From Blastobasis lacticolella (lineage: Eukaryota > Arthropoda > Insecta > Lepidoptera > Blastobasidae), in NCBI GenBank assembly GCA_905147135.1, contig LR990044.1:5646122-5710121 (forward strand): DNA of 64,000 nt, read 5' to 3'. Numbering within the stretch: position 1 is the stretch's first letter; each line of letters starts with the position of its first letter. The notes beneath the pieces are model-generated. The model saw only the letters and a list, made by a program, of their open reading frames with translations, searched no databases and had not been told where the DNA came from. Positions 30,888 through 42,689 of the stretch are shown one piece after another. A program made the translations under genes and the position numbers.

Positions 30888-33870
30888 CGGCCATACTGAC
30901 AAGTACTTCGTCCCTGAAGTACCTATTTAAATCAAACTTAGGACAAATTTCCATTTGTGAATCAAATAATAATGTAACATTTTGTGTCATTTACTTATTT
31001 AGAACGACATAAATTATTATACCACAAATAGGTAAGTTGACTACCAAATTCATTCAGAATTTCAGAATATAATAACTTCTTGCAATGCCACAAATAATTC
31101 AATCACAAACCAGCATAGTATAAAAATCATATCAGTAATCAGCTTTTATAACCATTAAAATATATTGCAGTTATTTTTATTGTGCACATTTGTAAATAAC
31201 CAAATACTGGTCTGTACTTTCAAAGTCATTTGTCCCGTCATGCCAATTTCCCCACCAGTGCACCGGCACCACCGGTCTCACCGGAGAACCAGATTAGCAT
31301 CGTCTATGGGACTAGCAAAACTTTTTTTATCAATGTAACCTTCAATGCTGAATTATTAAATATTATTCTCGAGATTTCAGAATTATAGCCAAGTTCAAAT
31401 ATAGTCATGAAGAATCGCATTACAATATTATTATTTGGTTTGAGTAGTGACCTGTAATGATGGCCCCATCACCGCCGCCCGTGATACAATGGCCAAACAT
31501 CAGGATTACTACCTAGCACAGCTAAGTTTCGGTAGACGCATAGAGATGTTGGCAGCGTCACTGCGGCCCGGTGAAGGTCGTCTTGCCAACATCAAGCTAA
31601 CTACCTAGACAGCAAAGTTCAGTATAAGCCTCCAGGTGTTGGCTGCAATCACCGCTGCCCGTGAAGCCAAAGCCACACCAAGCTAAATACCTAGCAGCAA
31701 TATTCAGTAGTAGCCTTCCAGGTATGGTCCCATCACTGCTGCCCGAGAAATGGACTTAACCAAGCTCACTACCTAGCAGCAACGTTCAGTATAAGCATCC
31801 AGGTGCTGGCTGCAATCACCGCTGCCCGTGAAGCCAAAGCCACACCAAGCTTACTACCTAGCAGCCATATTGTAACACGGTTTCCCACAGCTGGATTCAA
31901 ACAATCTATATAATCATGTCATAATTGGCATTTTTCAATTATAGAAAGTTCAAGTTATCATTTCACTTTTACTTCTATTTATCGAATTATTTACTTAATA
32001 CATGTGACTGAATAACTGGTGGCATTTCAAAACTTGTACATCATTAGCATGATTTTCTATAAAATATTATACACAAAATTTCTTCGAATAATTACGAATG
32101 ATGAAATAATTCAAACTAGCATAGCATCTTCAATAGCGTTGTTCTTATAGACCCACATCGCAATTTATACCTATAATATTTATCTATCACCAAAATATCA
32201 ATTCAAATAATATTGGTTAATGAAATGGAATACATCACAGGTACAGAGACGATTTTTATAGTACCTTATTAGTAATTACTTCAATTTCTACTTGGACGGG
32301 AATCGAATCCACTGTGCTACTGAAATAGCATATTATTAACGATACGGTCAGCAGACAAGAAAATGGAAAATGTGAATCATGTTATTGTAGGTACATACGT
32401 TTTCAATTTGCTCGGCCAATTCTGACGTTTTATTTCGGGACTACTAGCGGTAGATAATCCGAATATAGTATATGGAAACAAAGGTAGGCAAACATTATTT
32501 TTAAATACGAATCGTGTCTATGTAGGTACTTTAATTGAATTTGAGCTTGAATTGAATATTTATTGTATGGTAAAAGTTTGTTGAAATAAAAATGAAATAA
32601 ACAAAATAAATATTTTGCGTTAAGCCAGGTATCCACCGATCAAAAACTTGTGTTGTCAACACGTGTTGATAACAAAATGTCCTTTAGGCGGAGAAGCGCC
32701 TTTATGCAACGTCTAATATTTCGTCAAGAAATTTAATGGATTATTTATGATTTTTCTCAATTTCCTATCATGAACATTATGATTTAAGTAGCTAGTTGAT
32801 TTAGGACCAAAAATTGCTAAACGTAATAAAATATTATAACGGTACAACCTTGGATTATATCTACTGTGCCGACCCTATGTCATATAGAAATGATTTTAAC
32901 ATTTTCCAATGTGGGTAATCGGTATGTTACGTTTACATAACATAACATAAAGCTGCCTATCATATAAATATACCCATCTAAATTTACGGGAATATAAATG
33001 TTCTTAAACTAAATATTTTTAAAACTTAGCAAGTTTTTTTCGGTCAACCGCACAAAATTTAATTTTTTTTTTGTCTAACTACCAATAACAAAAATTGTTT
33101 GAAACATTTTACTTTCGTTAACGTAGTTTTTGGCATGGAAAAGAAGGTTAAACAATTATGATGTGGTCTTTCTTTGCTAATTGAGGATGCTATTCTCACA
33201 TAAATGTTTTGCATTTCTAAAAATATTATAATAAAAGCGGCGTTTTATATCTCAATGTAGTGACGCTCGACGTGCAAGAAACAATTCGTGATTCCAAATG
33301 TCCAGGATTTGTGCCATAGTAGATGCAGAAGTCACCGACATAGTTTCCACGAGTTTCAAAACTAAAGTGGCAGTGGGCAGGCCACAAAATTTCATAGGAC
33401 CGATGGCCGATGAGGCACAAAGGTCTTCGAATGGGGAGCACGTACCGAAAATTACAGTGTAAAACAGCCTCAGGAGATAGACTGAGCTGGTGGATGTAAG
33501 GGCACCAAGCCGATCGTTGCGGAAGGCCAGGGGGTAGAGTATGTCCAGCAGTGGATGTCCTGGCGTCCGAAATGTTCAGATACAGAACCGGTCGGGGTGT
33601 TACCTGTCATGGCAGCTTTGGTGATGCTGTTCCGGGTGACGATTTCAACCAGGATCTGCGAAGCTCTTGACAGCGATGGTCCGCGAAGACAGCACAGCAC
33701 GTTTCCTTTGGTTTTTCGGTCTCTCGATCCTTAAGACGTCGATTGGTCGTTCCATACACCGTCGTCGTGGATTTGCAAGATGCCTCGTGGAATGGTCTCG
33801 TCCATTACGCAGAATCTGAAAAATAGTGATTTTTATATCGATATCAAGAGTTAACGAATCCCACTTCTGA
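30888..33870. other. Interior of the LARD-like element
   Basis: No retroviral gene on either strand. The minus-strand frame at 33470-33700 contains DIHCWTYSTPWPSATIG, a phrase of the type seen in lepidopteran retroposon 3' parts, so a fragment may have been captured. A tandem repeat occupies the centre-left. The rest is AT-rich without recognisable content. Confidence 0.5.
31455..31868. repeat. About 85-bp tandem repeat, five units
   Basis: Five imperfect units carrying CACCGCTGCCCGTGAAG-like cores and AGCTAACTACCTAGCAGC. The unit pitch is about 80-90 bp. The third and fifth units are most alike. It contributes no reading frame. Confidence 0.75.
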
Positions 33871-34761
33871 TGTCAGCTTGAATATAAGTCCTACTTATAA
33901 CTACAGTGTATTTCATTAGTAAAACCTTTATTTTAGTCATTAGGCTACAGGATAATAACAGAGTGTGAGTATGTATCCAAAATCCCAGTGAAATATATGG
34001 ACAACGATGATGATGAAGTATCCAAAGCTGATATTTGTGTAGGAGTTTACTAGAAAATATATTATCTAGGATAACGTATGATTCTAGTGGACATCATTTA
34101 ATCAAACAAATGTTTTAAAGATATTAGGTATATTGTAATAAGCAATATAATTCATTATAAAATTAAACAAGATTTTATAATACAAACAAAGTAAGTACCA
34201 TAGGCAAACCACATTTATACAACATTCTCACCAAATGTTAAGACACAATTATCGATCACATAATTCAATATTTATCCTTTAAAATGGGACAGTAGTATTA
34301 CGTATAATTCAATAAATAAACAATTATATAAATAAATTAACCAATTAACCAATACAAAATATAAAGCAACAATAATACAATGCAAGTTTGTACTTAACTT
34401 TGTGCCGGCTCTGGAGCAAAAGTACCACCCAGTCTTTTGACTGGACCTTTATACTACCTTCTAGCCGGAAATGTCATTTTCTATTCTCATTTCCGGTCTC
34501 CTAAATTTACTGATAGATTGATTAGATGTTAATTTAATGTATTACAATACTTTGAACATTATTATAAATTTATTACATAATTAATTAAGGAAGTTTCTCA
34601 TAAACAGTACTTAACTGATCAAAGACAAACAATCGTTCAGAAACACCACACTTCGTTCTGAAGTTGGTGAAATGTTTACGAAAGTATTTTGAAATATTAA
34701 TTATTATTAATCACGATATTTAATACCAATTAAAACATACTAAAATACCTTATATCTAACA
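33871..34761 (-). repeat. LARD-like element, LTR at high coordinates (5' LTR)
   Basis: Same length and, by eye, same sequence as its partner. Followed by the CACT duplication. Confidence 0.82.
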
Positions 34762-34765
34762 CACT

Positions 34766-35171
34766 CATGCACAGAATAATGATTATCACAATACTTAAAC
34801 TGTTGAACATTGTACACAAACAAGACTACGTTAATATTGGTACCTGAAGCAATAAATCATTCATTCATTCATATCGTTTACAGTCTTATCACAGTTATTT
34901 TCACAGTACTTAGGTATCCTATACATACAACGCAACAAACAATCACACCGATCACGCGAAAAGCTAAAAACCGAATAAACGAACACGACTCGAAAATAGG
35001 TACATTTTAACACAAACGACACACCCAAGTGCAGCACGCACACTGCCAAAACTCCGGCGTGTCGACACATGGGCCTCGTGGCGGAGTATTTCCCGCGACT
35101 TTCGGCGCGGCGCACGGGGCGCGGGTGGCGGGAGGCGAGGCGGGAGGCGTGGCAGCAGGCAGCGCTTTAGG
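34766..35171. other. Non-coding sequence ending in a CpG-rich patch
   Basis: AT-rich to about 35,025, with a few CATT units. From 35,029 it is CpG-rich (CTTTCGGCGCGGCGCACGG and GGCGGGAGGCGTGGC), unlike its surroundings and reminiscent of a promoter or first exon. No convincing reading frame. Confidence 0.35.
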
Positions 35172-35531
35172 CAGCGTTGCCAGATCGTACCTTTTAGTAC
35201 GATTTACGTACTATTTGGCCGACTGTCGTACCTTAAGCGTACTTTGCTCCACATCGTACTATTTAGTACGTTTTTACAAAATGCTGAATTTAGCTGAGGG
35301 GGGTAGTCACTTCACCTTTCCTGTGCGCAAAATACTGAAAAATAATGGGAAGGAAGGGTGGATTTTAACCACCGGCAACAAAATAACGTCATTAATTGAC
35401 TAAAAATCATCCCCCCCCCAAGGCCGATAAAATATAGAAGATAATAAGAAGAAATCGTAACTTTTTAGCCAATTTCGTACTATTTTAAGAGCCCAGACGT
35501 ACTTTTTTGAAAACTACTGCTGGTAACACTG
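35172..35531. mobile_element. hAT-type MITE, 360 bp
   Basis: Inverted ends CAGCGTTGCCAG / CTGGTAACACTG and an exact 8-bp target duplication GCTTTAGG (35164-35171, 35532-35539), the hAT hallmark. The interior is rich in GTAC palindromes (TAGTACG, CGTACTA). No transposase. Confidence 0.8.
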
Positions 35532-35854
35532 GCTTTAGGGATCCGCGTGTTAGAGGTCGTACTTATTTCGCCTCTTATGTTCTCCTGGTAGATGCACCGT
35601 AATGTTGATTGTGTTTATTTAATAAAGTGAGGCTCAAACAAGTCCAACAGTGGACTAATAATAATCCTTATGATGTCGGTGATGGAATACATTTGCTTAC
35701 TACTATTTTATCGGGTAATTTGTACAGACAGTAACTAAAATTGTGTTTGGGTCCGTGTTTCACCTAGGTGACCTAGGTTCAGTGGCGTTGCTTGCCTTCC
35801 AGGGGCCCCGTATCAGTAGCTGTCTGGGGCCCCATAGTTAGTACCCCCAACTAC
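35532..35854. other. Unassigned non-coding sequence
   Basis: No gene. Contains a repeated GGGGCCCC-like word near 35,800-35,835. Confidence 0.3.
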
Positions 35855-36130
35855 AAGGGATCATTATCATCATCATCACAGCCCATAACAGTCCACTACA
35901 GGACTTTGGGCCTCTCCCGCAAAAGGGGAGGTTATTGCCATAATCTCCACGCTTGGCAGGCGGGTTGGAGATTGCAGTGTTGCAAACATAACAATGAAAA
36001 ACGCTGCTGCCCATTTTCCAGTTTATGAAGACTAGATATTTTGCCTCTAAACGTTAGTCGCCTTGTACGACACCCACGAGTGTAAGGGGTTGGTGCTATT
36101 CTACTCTACCGGTCACCACACGGCTACAAG
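35855..36130 (+). mobile_element. Non-LTR retroposon 3'-end fragment (RTE-like)
   Basis: CATCATCACAGCCCATAACA, CACTACAGGACTTTGGGCC and GTCGCCTTGTACGACACCCA are phrases of the 3' ends of insect RTE-type retroposons. No reverse transcriptase part is present. Confidence 0.5.
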
Positions 36131-38180
36131 GGATGCTAATGAGTAACTTAAATCCAAGCCATTCGCGTGTTAAGGCGGTACGATTTTCATACAATTTTTA
36201 TGTAACGTTTTTGTGCAATTGGCTATTAGAAAATATGTTCAATTGTGCGCGAAATAGTAATAATGTAACACATGTTAATAATGTAAAACAAAGCAATGAA
36301 AAAGAAAAATAATTAAATCACAAAACAACGCCATCAAGCGGCGATTTGTGTTTTTTTCGATTTAACTGCTTTTGAAAAGAAAACCACTTTGCGCACCATT
36401 GAATACATTTACTAAGAGTAGAAATCATAATACAATCACTAAACACTCAAACAAATGAAAGAATATCGAGAGAAATTTAGTATGGGCGTTGAATCACCTT
36501 AATAGTAAGAATAACATATGTATGAAAGAAAGTTCCACACCGCGTCTGTCTGCCTGTTCGCGATAAACTCAAAAACTACTGAACGGATTTTCATGCGGTT
36601 TTCACCAATTGACAAAGTGGAATTACTTTGTTTATTGAGGAAGATTTAGGTGTATAATTTGTTAATGTTTTATGTTGGTTTTTATGACAAGAATCTCCTT
36701 AAAGGCCGGGGTGGACATCGGAATTTTTGTAAATTGGCCCTTGACTTTGGTATATTAAAACCTTGCGTGATAAATATAAAAATGTCATAATTTGTTGAAT
36801 AAGCGAGCGTAGCGAGCTTGATAGTTTCACAAACTACTCCTTCAGAATACTTGCGCGAATAAAATAAAATCAGTAAATGGACTATACGATGTAGACATTT
36901 CTGACATCTGGTTTATAATAAAATTAACTTCGCAAACAATTAATTAATGAGCGTGCGAGCTCTATTTCTGACATTTTGTCTATAAAGTTTTCACGATTAA
37001 CTTAAAATCAGTCAAATTCGAAAATCGTGTGGGCCAAAACGATTTTATTATGAGCCAGGTCCATCTGACCCGTTGAGCAATGAACAGTGTAAGGAGTTTC
37101 TTAAATCTTATGATCTCACCGATAGTGCTGAATATGTTGTACATGAGATCAAGATTTTTTTCATTTTTGCTATAGGTGCATTTTTACACAATTTCAATGA
37201 AGTAATGAGTGAGTGCGCGTGAGGGGCTCTAAGTTGTTGTTTTTTATTAAAAATGTTAATTATCTCTAAGCGAAAGGGGAACGAAAACGGATTGTATCAC
37301 TTGATTTCATTTGCATCTTTGGCGGAGGGGGCCCCGACCCTGGTCTGAAAATCACTAAAGAATTTTTTTTCCGGGAAATAGGGTTTAACTGAAATTGAGG
37401 ATAACAGTACGTATTTTTGCTTACAAACGATTTGGGACCCCGTATCATTGATACGGCTGATACGGCGGTTGTTGCGCCCCTGCCTAGGTTCTCCAACTGG
37501 GTGAAGCATGGGATATTTACAGGTATAGCTCCGTCAACTAAGATTCATTTAGTTAATTTTTGTTGATGAGAAATATTCGTGAAATCGTACGGATTTTAAC
37601 ATAACAGTCCTCTGAGAGTTTAAGCCTTCCCCACATTAGTGGAGGGTTCTGTCTTAAACTCCACTCTCTACTGTCTTTGTTTTATTTATGTTTCATTCAT
37701 TACACTAAGGTATTTTATTTGTTTTATTTAATACAAAAATATGTGTGTGTAGTTACTGAAAAATCTCATAAGAGATAGGTACGATTACCTTTGCGACACT
37801 GAAACATGAATGACAGGCATGACATGAGAAAGCAAACTTATAAAGACAAATATGCTACATTAATAAGAGTTTGCTACATTAATATGCCACAGTAATTTGA
37901 ATTAGACTACTTTGCTATTAGTTAGGTGGTGGTGCACTTTCGAAAAAACTATGAAGGAACCTATTAAATTAAAATTACAATATTTTTTTGTACAGAACCC
38001 TCAAACCAAAAAATACAAAACGGCTAATTTAGATCTCCTTAATATCCCATTGCGCCTAGTACTATGAACTTGAGTGACCTTTTACAACTGATTTCTAGAG
38101 ATGCGGTCTTTCGTTTTCAAAATGTCGATTATCGACATTGAAAAGGTAAAAGTTCGATAGTCATTTTCTCGCTTACTATT
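36131..38180. other. Unassigned AT-rich sequence
   Basis: No gene. Bases 36,165-36,480 resemble the interior of the hAT element at 48,626 (AAACAAAGCAATGAAA, TTTGAATACATTTACTAA-like). Around 36,555-36,610 is AAACTACTGAACGGATTTTC, a phrase common in short Helitron-like or MITE sequences. The rest has no recognisable content. Confidence 0.35.
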
Positions 38181-38273
38181 CCACGCACGAAAAAAATAAT
38201 TGTACCTATCGTTTTAATACGTTTAGCACTCCATCCAGTTCACGGCTTTATACATGTATTATGAAACACCCTG

Positions 38274-38607
38274 TATATGGCCGCCCGTCAAGGATAAAGG
38301 ATCAGATTAGTAAAAAAAAATTGATCATCAGAAATTCTCGAGCGCGTCAGATTAAAGTAGGGCGAGTTAATTACATGCTAAAAAGTGTATATTCCACTAA
38401 TCTGACAATTTGCAAGTGACGCGCTCGAGTATGTCCATGCAATAGTTTTTTTTACATTTTTGAAAATCTATAGCCCCTCCCCCCACCGATGAAAAGGTAT
38501 ACATTATATAACATTTTTGTCTTTTTATTATATAAGCTTCGCAACTCAATAGGTCTCTATGACGCTCGAGTAAATCCCCATTTAGCATCGTGGGCTCCCC
38601 GTACTAT
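38274..38607. other. Right part of the outer inverted-repeat element
   Basis: Contains an inverted pair around CTCGAGCGCGTCA and its complement, and ends TGGGCTCCCCGTACTAT. Confidence 0.45.
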
Positions 38608-39329
38608 AAGCCCGAATCGCTTATTAAAAAATAAAAATCTATTTGAACGTCATTCATAAAAGTCATAACAAACAATTTGATTTCTGTAGGATTGTTTATT
38701 TTCGTAAGTTATGAAAAATAAAATATTATTAAATAATGAGCAAAACAATTAAAAAGGAAGTGCGGGAGATAATTTTCAGCATGATTAATAATTTAGACAG
38801 AAGGTCAAGCTAATCGTGATAAAAAAACTGAAAGTTTACAAGAAGGACTGACAAGGACTAACAATGACAGATTATCCCTAGATTATTGCCATATCCACAA
38901 TTTATAATTTTTACTATTGTCAGTCAATACGGACTTAGGTATCCTGGTTCAACCTAAGGGTTGTTTATAACTCCTTCAACCTAAGGGTTCTGCACGAGTC
39001 TGCTGTAAACTATCAATGATTGACCGACGATAACAATGCTTACAAAAAAAACGTCCAAACCTGGGAGGCTAATAAACGAAACGATTTGCAATGAGTAGGT
39101 ATGTATGAAAAGGATTTGGGTAATTCCCATGACATTAGGAAGTCCAAGTGTTGACAGAACTAATAATAACATCGGTTTGAATTTAAAAGTAAATATCACA
39201 CAAACTAGTTTTTGCCCGAATTTGTTAAAGGGTCTTCAATGGAAAGGAATTCCATTGTTACGAACCATTGGCACGTGCGGTATTTTGACAAAGTGGGATT
39301 TTTCTATAATTTTTTGCAGACTTTGAACA
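38608..39329. repeat. Array module M, B3 unit, cut by the gypsy derivative
   Basis: Close to the copies at 5,941 and 57,250 (ACAAGAAGGACTGACAAGGA, CATTGGCACGTGCGGTATTT). Ends at TTTGAACAGTTAC where the gypsy derivative begins. Confidence 0.65.
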
Positions 39330-39913
39330 GTTACTAACTGCCTAGAACTGGGCCTTCGGAGATAGAATTTGATGCTTCATAGCATATACTTTTTAGATTT
39401 ATACTGCACACATAATAACTTTTGGCGATTTATTATCTCAAGGTAACGTCACGTTATAAACTATTCACCTCCAAGGCCGAAGGCTGGGAAAACAAAACTC
39501 CAACTGAATCCCTCTCTGCTTTCTCTACTGAAGGCTCGGGTCCTCGTTTAAAAACCTTCTGGAACCATTTGGCACAAAGGAAGATAAGATCTTGTTGGCC
39601 AGTAGTCATAGTCAACCAGCCAGTTCCCGAAATGGTCCATATTAATTTTCGGACGGTCTGGTGTTCGACAGCCAAGAATATAATTCATGCCGACCTGATG
39701 AGGAATTGGATCCAGCAGTTATCTAGAATAAGAGAGGCACAAAAAAGATTAAAATCTCCTTTGACTATTAAAAATTTCACTTGTCATCAAATGACATGAC
39801 AAGAGTAAAATAACAGAAATAACCCGCTCTCAATAAAAATGCGGATTTATGTGTATAATTCGTATTGGAAACTGTATATAAATCAAACCCCATCGAATGC
39901 AACTTCCGAAGCA
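39330..39913 (+). repeat. Left gypsy LTR, internally deleted
   Basis: Begins near TTACTAACTGCCTAG and ends CCGAAGCA. Compared with the right LTR, about 385 bp are missing where CTAG-AACTGGG meets CTAGCAGTGGG, suggesting loss between short repeats. TATATAAA lies 35 bases before its end. Confidence 0.65.
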
Positions 39914-39914
39914 T

Positions 39915-39930
39915 TGGGGCCCGTCCGGAT
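39915..39930 (+). other. Primer binding site, left arm
   Basis: TGGGGCCCGTCCGGAT, one base after the LTR. The complement ends in CCA as expected of a tRNA 3' end. The same site lies inverted at 45,015-45,030. Confidence 0.6.
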
Positions 39931-40548
39931 CCATAATATTTAAAAACAAGAAGTTACGAAGGTAAGAATCCAGACACACGCCATTGCCCCCTGCTTTTCA
40001 TTCGGAAACCATAATTACTTTTATCATTTGGGTGTCTATATATCAACAGAACATTCCCCAAAATCTATTATAATCAAAACATTAATAGAACGTAGTAATC
40101 AACATAGTCTGATATACAGAATAAACTTAATTTTCCAGGGAGGAATTATGGACAATCAGAGCCTGAAGGGCCAAATCCAAAGATACCCATAAAAAGTGAC
40201 AAATTGGAAATAAAAAGCATCAACATGCTACACAAAAATGTGTCTAAAAGTCCTAATAACCGTAAGTACTAACACAAGTCAAAGCAAAACCCTATATTCT
40301 ATTATATTCAATTTAAATTAAACACATTAGTAAAAACGTAGTTACATCAAATACAGAATTAACATATTTTCCAGGAAATAATGATTGACAATCAGAGCCT
40401 GAAGGGCCAGATCCAAAGATGCCCATAATAAACTAATAAAGGTGGAAAAATTAAGAATAAAAGTGTCAACGTGTTGAAAACAACGTTTAAACAGGAGTCC
40501 TCATAACCGTAAGTATTACATAAGGCAAAGTAAGATCCTACATATTAC
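39931..40548 (+). other. Leader with three exon-like segments, left arm
   Basis: A donor-like AAG|GTAAGA lies near 39,960. Two related segments follow. Each begins after a TTTTCCAG acceptor-like site (about 40,138 and 40,375) and shares CAATCAGAGCCTGAAGGGCC. Each ends in AACC|GTAAGTA (about 40,261 and 40,508). They look like a tandem-duplicated exon in the element's 5' leader. Confidence 0.5.
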
Positions 40549-42632
40549 ACCATTGTAGTAATGCCATTCGGTCTTACTAATGCACCGGCTACTCAGCAAC
40601 GATTAATGGATACTCTTTTCACGCCAGAATTTGAAAATAAAGTATTTTGCTATGTTGATGACATCATCATTATTAGTTCTAGTTTCGAAGAACATATTTC
40701 CTTACTACTAAGGGTTCTCGATAAACTCTCATATGCGAAATTAACTATTAATTTTGGAAAAAGTAAGTTTTTTATGAATGAACTTAAATATCTTGGGTTT
40801 GTTGTAAATAGAAATGGTTTACTTGCTGATCCTGATAAAATCCGTGCGATTGTGGAATTTTCCCCTCCATCTACTAAAAAACAGATAAGACAATTTCATG
40901 GTATGTGCAGTTGGTTTCGTAGGTTTATACCTAATTTTAGTACTTTAATGGCTCCCTTAAACAAACTTTCTTCATCGGGGAAGAACGCGCCAAAGTTTCT
41001 ATGGACCCCTGAGGCCCAGGCGGCTTTTCTGAAGTTGAAGAATCTTTTGATGTCTACTCCAATCTTGGCTAGTCCTGATTTTGACCTGCCATTTAATGTG
41101 CATTGCGATGCATCGAATTTAGGTATTGGCGCTATGCTTACTCAAATGCGCGATAGTTCAGAGGTTGTTATTGCTTACATGAGCAAATCTCTGAATGTTC
41201 ATGAACAGAATTATTCCGCGGCTGAAAGGGAAACTCTCGCTGTCATCTTCGCGCTGGAACATTGGCGTTGTTATCTAGACAATGGCAAACAGTTTACTGT
41301 TTTCACTGATCATGCAGCTCTAAAATGGTTTCTCAATCTATCTAATCCTACGGGAAGATTAGTGCGATGGTCTCTACGGCTTTCTTGTTTCAATTTCGTA
41401 CTTAAACATAAAAAAGGAAAGGATAATATAGTACCAGATTATTTATCTCGTTTCCCTGAAAATGAGGTTGTTTGTTTACCGGTAGCTCCGTTAGCTGTGG
41501 ACGCGAACCAGCCTCTTGCACTTACAAAGTTCAATAAACTTTTACTTGGATGTCGTAATGAACCGGAACGTTTTCCTGATTATAGAATCACTCAAGATAA
41601 ATTATTTCTTATTAAAGGGTGTCATGGTTTGCCTGCGGTACCACACCTAGGAGTTTTTAAAACTTATAAGAAATTAACACTATTATATTCCTGGCCGGGA
41701 ATGTTCAAGGATGTGGCCCGCTACGTCTCCTCATGCGAGTCGTGTCTTGCTTATAAGCACACCAATCATTCTCCTTATGGGTTGATGGGTAAGCCTAGGA
41801 TCTGTTCCAGGCCATTTCAATGCATTTCTCTTGATTTAATTGGGCCCTTGCCAATGACCCGTTTAAGAAGTCAGCATATTCTTGTAGTAAATTGCTGTTT
41901 CACAAAATTTTCTCTTCTTTTCCCACTTAAAAAGGCCACAGCAGCTGCTATCATTAAGATCTTGGAGGAACTTGTATTTCTGACACATGGTGTCCCGCAG
42001 ACTATTATTATGGATAATGGTTCTCAGTTTCAATCACGTCAGTTCCACGTCAGTTCGCTTCTTTCACTCCTAATTATTGCCCGCAAGTGAATCCTACTGA
42101 AAGATATAACAAAACCATTATTACCGCCTTAGCTTCTCTGGTCGGTAGCGATCATCGCAGCTGGGATACTTTTCTTCCGGTTGTCCAATCGGCCATGAAC
42201 AATTCAGTTAATTCTGTTACTGGATATTCCCCAGCTTTTCTTGTGTTTGGTCGTGAGATCATTACTTGTGGTTCTCTATACGCTCAAGTAAGCAATATAG
42301 ATGAGCTGATATTTTTACCTAGAGATACTTATGCTGAAAATATTGGTACTTTGGCACATCTTTTTGACAGGGTGCAGGTTGCTCTGCATAGTGCTCATAT
42401 AAAGAATGCGTCTCATTATAATACGAGACGAACTTTTAAAGAATTTAACGTAGGTGATATTGTATGGCGTAAAAACTATGTGATTAGTGATGCGGGTTCA
42501 TACTTTTCTAAAAAGTTAGCCCCCCGCTTTATTAGATGTAAGGTAATTCAGAAGCTCTCATCTTTGGTTTATCTTTTGGAAGATCCTTGTGGATCTTGTG
42601 CTAGATGGCATGTTAAGGACTTTAAGATTTAA
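40549..42632 (+). pseudogene. Ty3/gypsy pol: truncated RT, RNase H, integrase; one frameshift
   Basis: Begins inside the reverse transcriptase at MPFGLTNAPATQQRLMD, exactly where the arm ends, so the catalytic palm lacks its first part. The active site YVDD is near codon 31. RNase H shows HCDASN, AERETLA and FTDHAALKWF. Integrase has the HHCC-like part ending CESC, then LDLIGPL and MDNGSQF. A shift near 42,060, next to a duplicated CGTCAGTT, breaks it before the third acidic residue, which is preserved in the following frame (NPTERYNK). The C-terminal part runs to 42,632. Not functional; mag/Osvaldo-like or related gypsy clade, not resolved. Confidence 0.85.
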
Positions 42633-42689
42633 ACTCCTAGAACTTATTAGTTCTTCTATTATTATTTTTTTCTCTCTCGCTTGTGTTAT

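Larger units (their letters stand above)
29997..34761 (-). mobile_element. Non-coding LTR retrotransposon (LARD-like), young
   Basis: Two 891-bp LTRs that appear identical, a 4-bp target duplication CACT (29993-29996, 34762-34765), and a 2.98-kb interior with no gag or pol. Minus orientation is indicated by the LTR layout: TGTTAG start, TATAAAG, then AATAAA, ending CTGACA. A tRNA-CCA type primer site may be TGGGATTCG at 33855-33863 on the minus strand. It must be mobilised by another element's enzymes. Related solo LTRs lie at 48,134 and 61,359. Confidence 0.8.
28181..38273. mobile_element. Inner 10.1-kb element with perfect 31-bp inverted repeats
   Basis: Terminal inverted repeats at 28181-28211 and 38243-38273 are identical over 31 bp and begin CAGGGTGTTTCATAATAC. 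TATA flanks both ends, so a TA or TATA target duplication is likely. Nothing inside encodes a transposase. It holds a SINE, a young LTR element, a hAT MITE and GC-rich promoter-like sequence. It could be a large non-autonomous transposon that has captured genomic DNA, or two solo MITEs in opposite orientation. Confidence 0.5.
28069..38607. mobile_element. Outer inverted-repeat element (ATAGTA-GGGGAGCCCA ends)
   Basis: Ends ATAGTAGGGGAGCCCA at the left and, inverted, ATAGTACGGGGAGCCCA at the right, placed between two halves of a module M that is continuous elsewhere. The element's own sequence is about 110 bp at the left and 330 bp at the right, including an inverted pair around CTCGAGCGCGTCA near 38,338-38,430. 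The remainder is a second element inserted into it. A target duplication was not resolved, and the family is not identified. Confidence 0.55.

Noticed and set aside
39422..39799. A 125-codon frame in the left gypsy arm, with a counterpart in the right arm.
   Set aside because: It lies within the LTR, has no known domain, and the two versions differ by compensating indels over a stretch of residues. Similarity is explained by the arm duplication.
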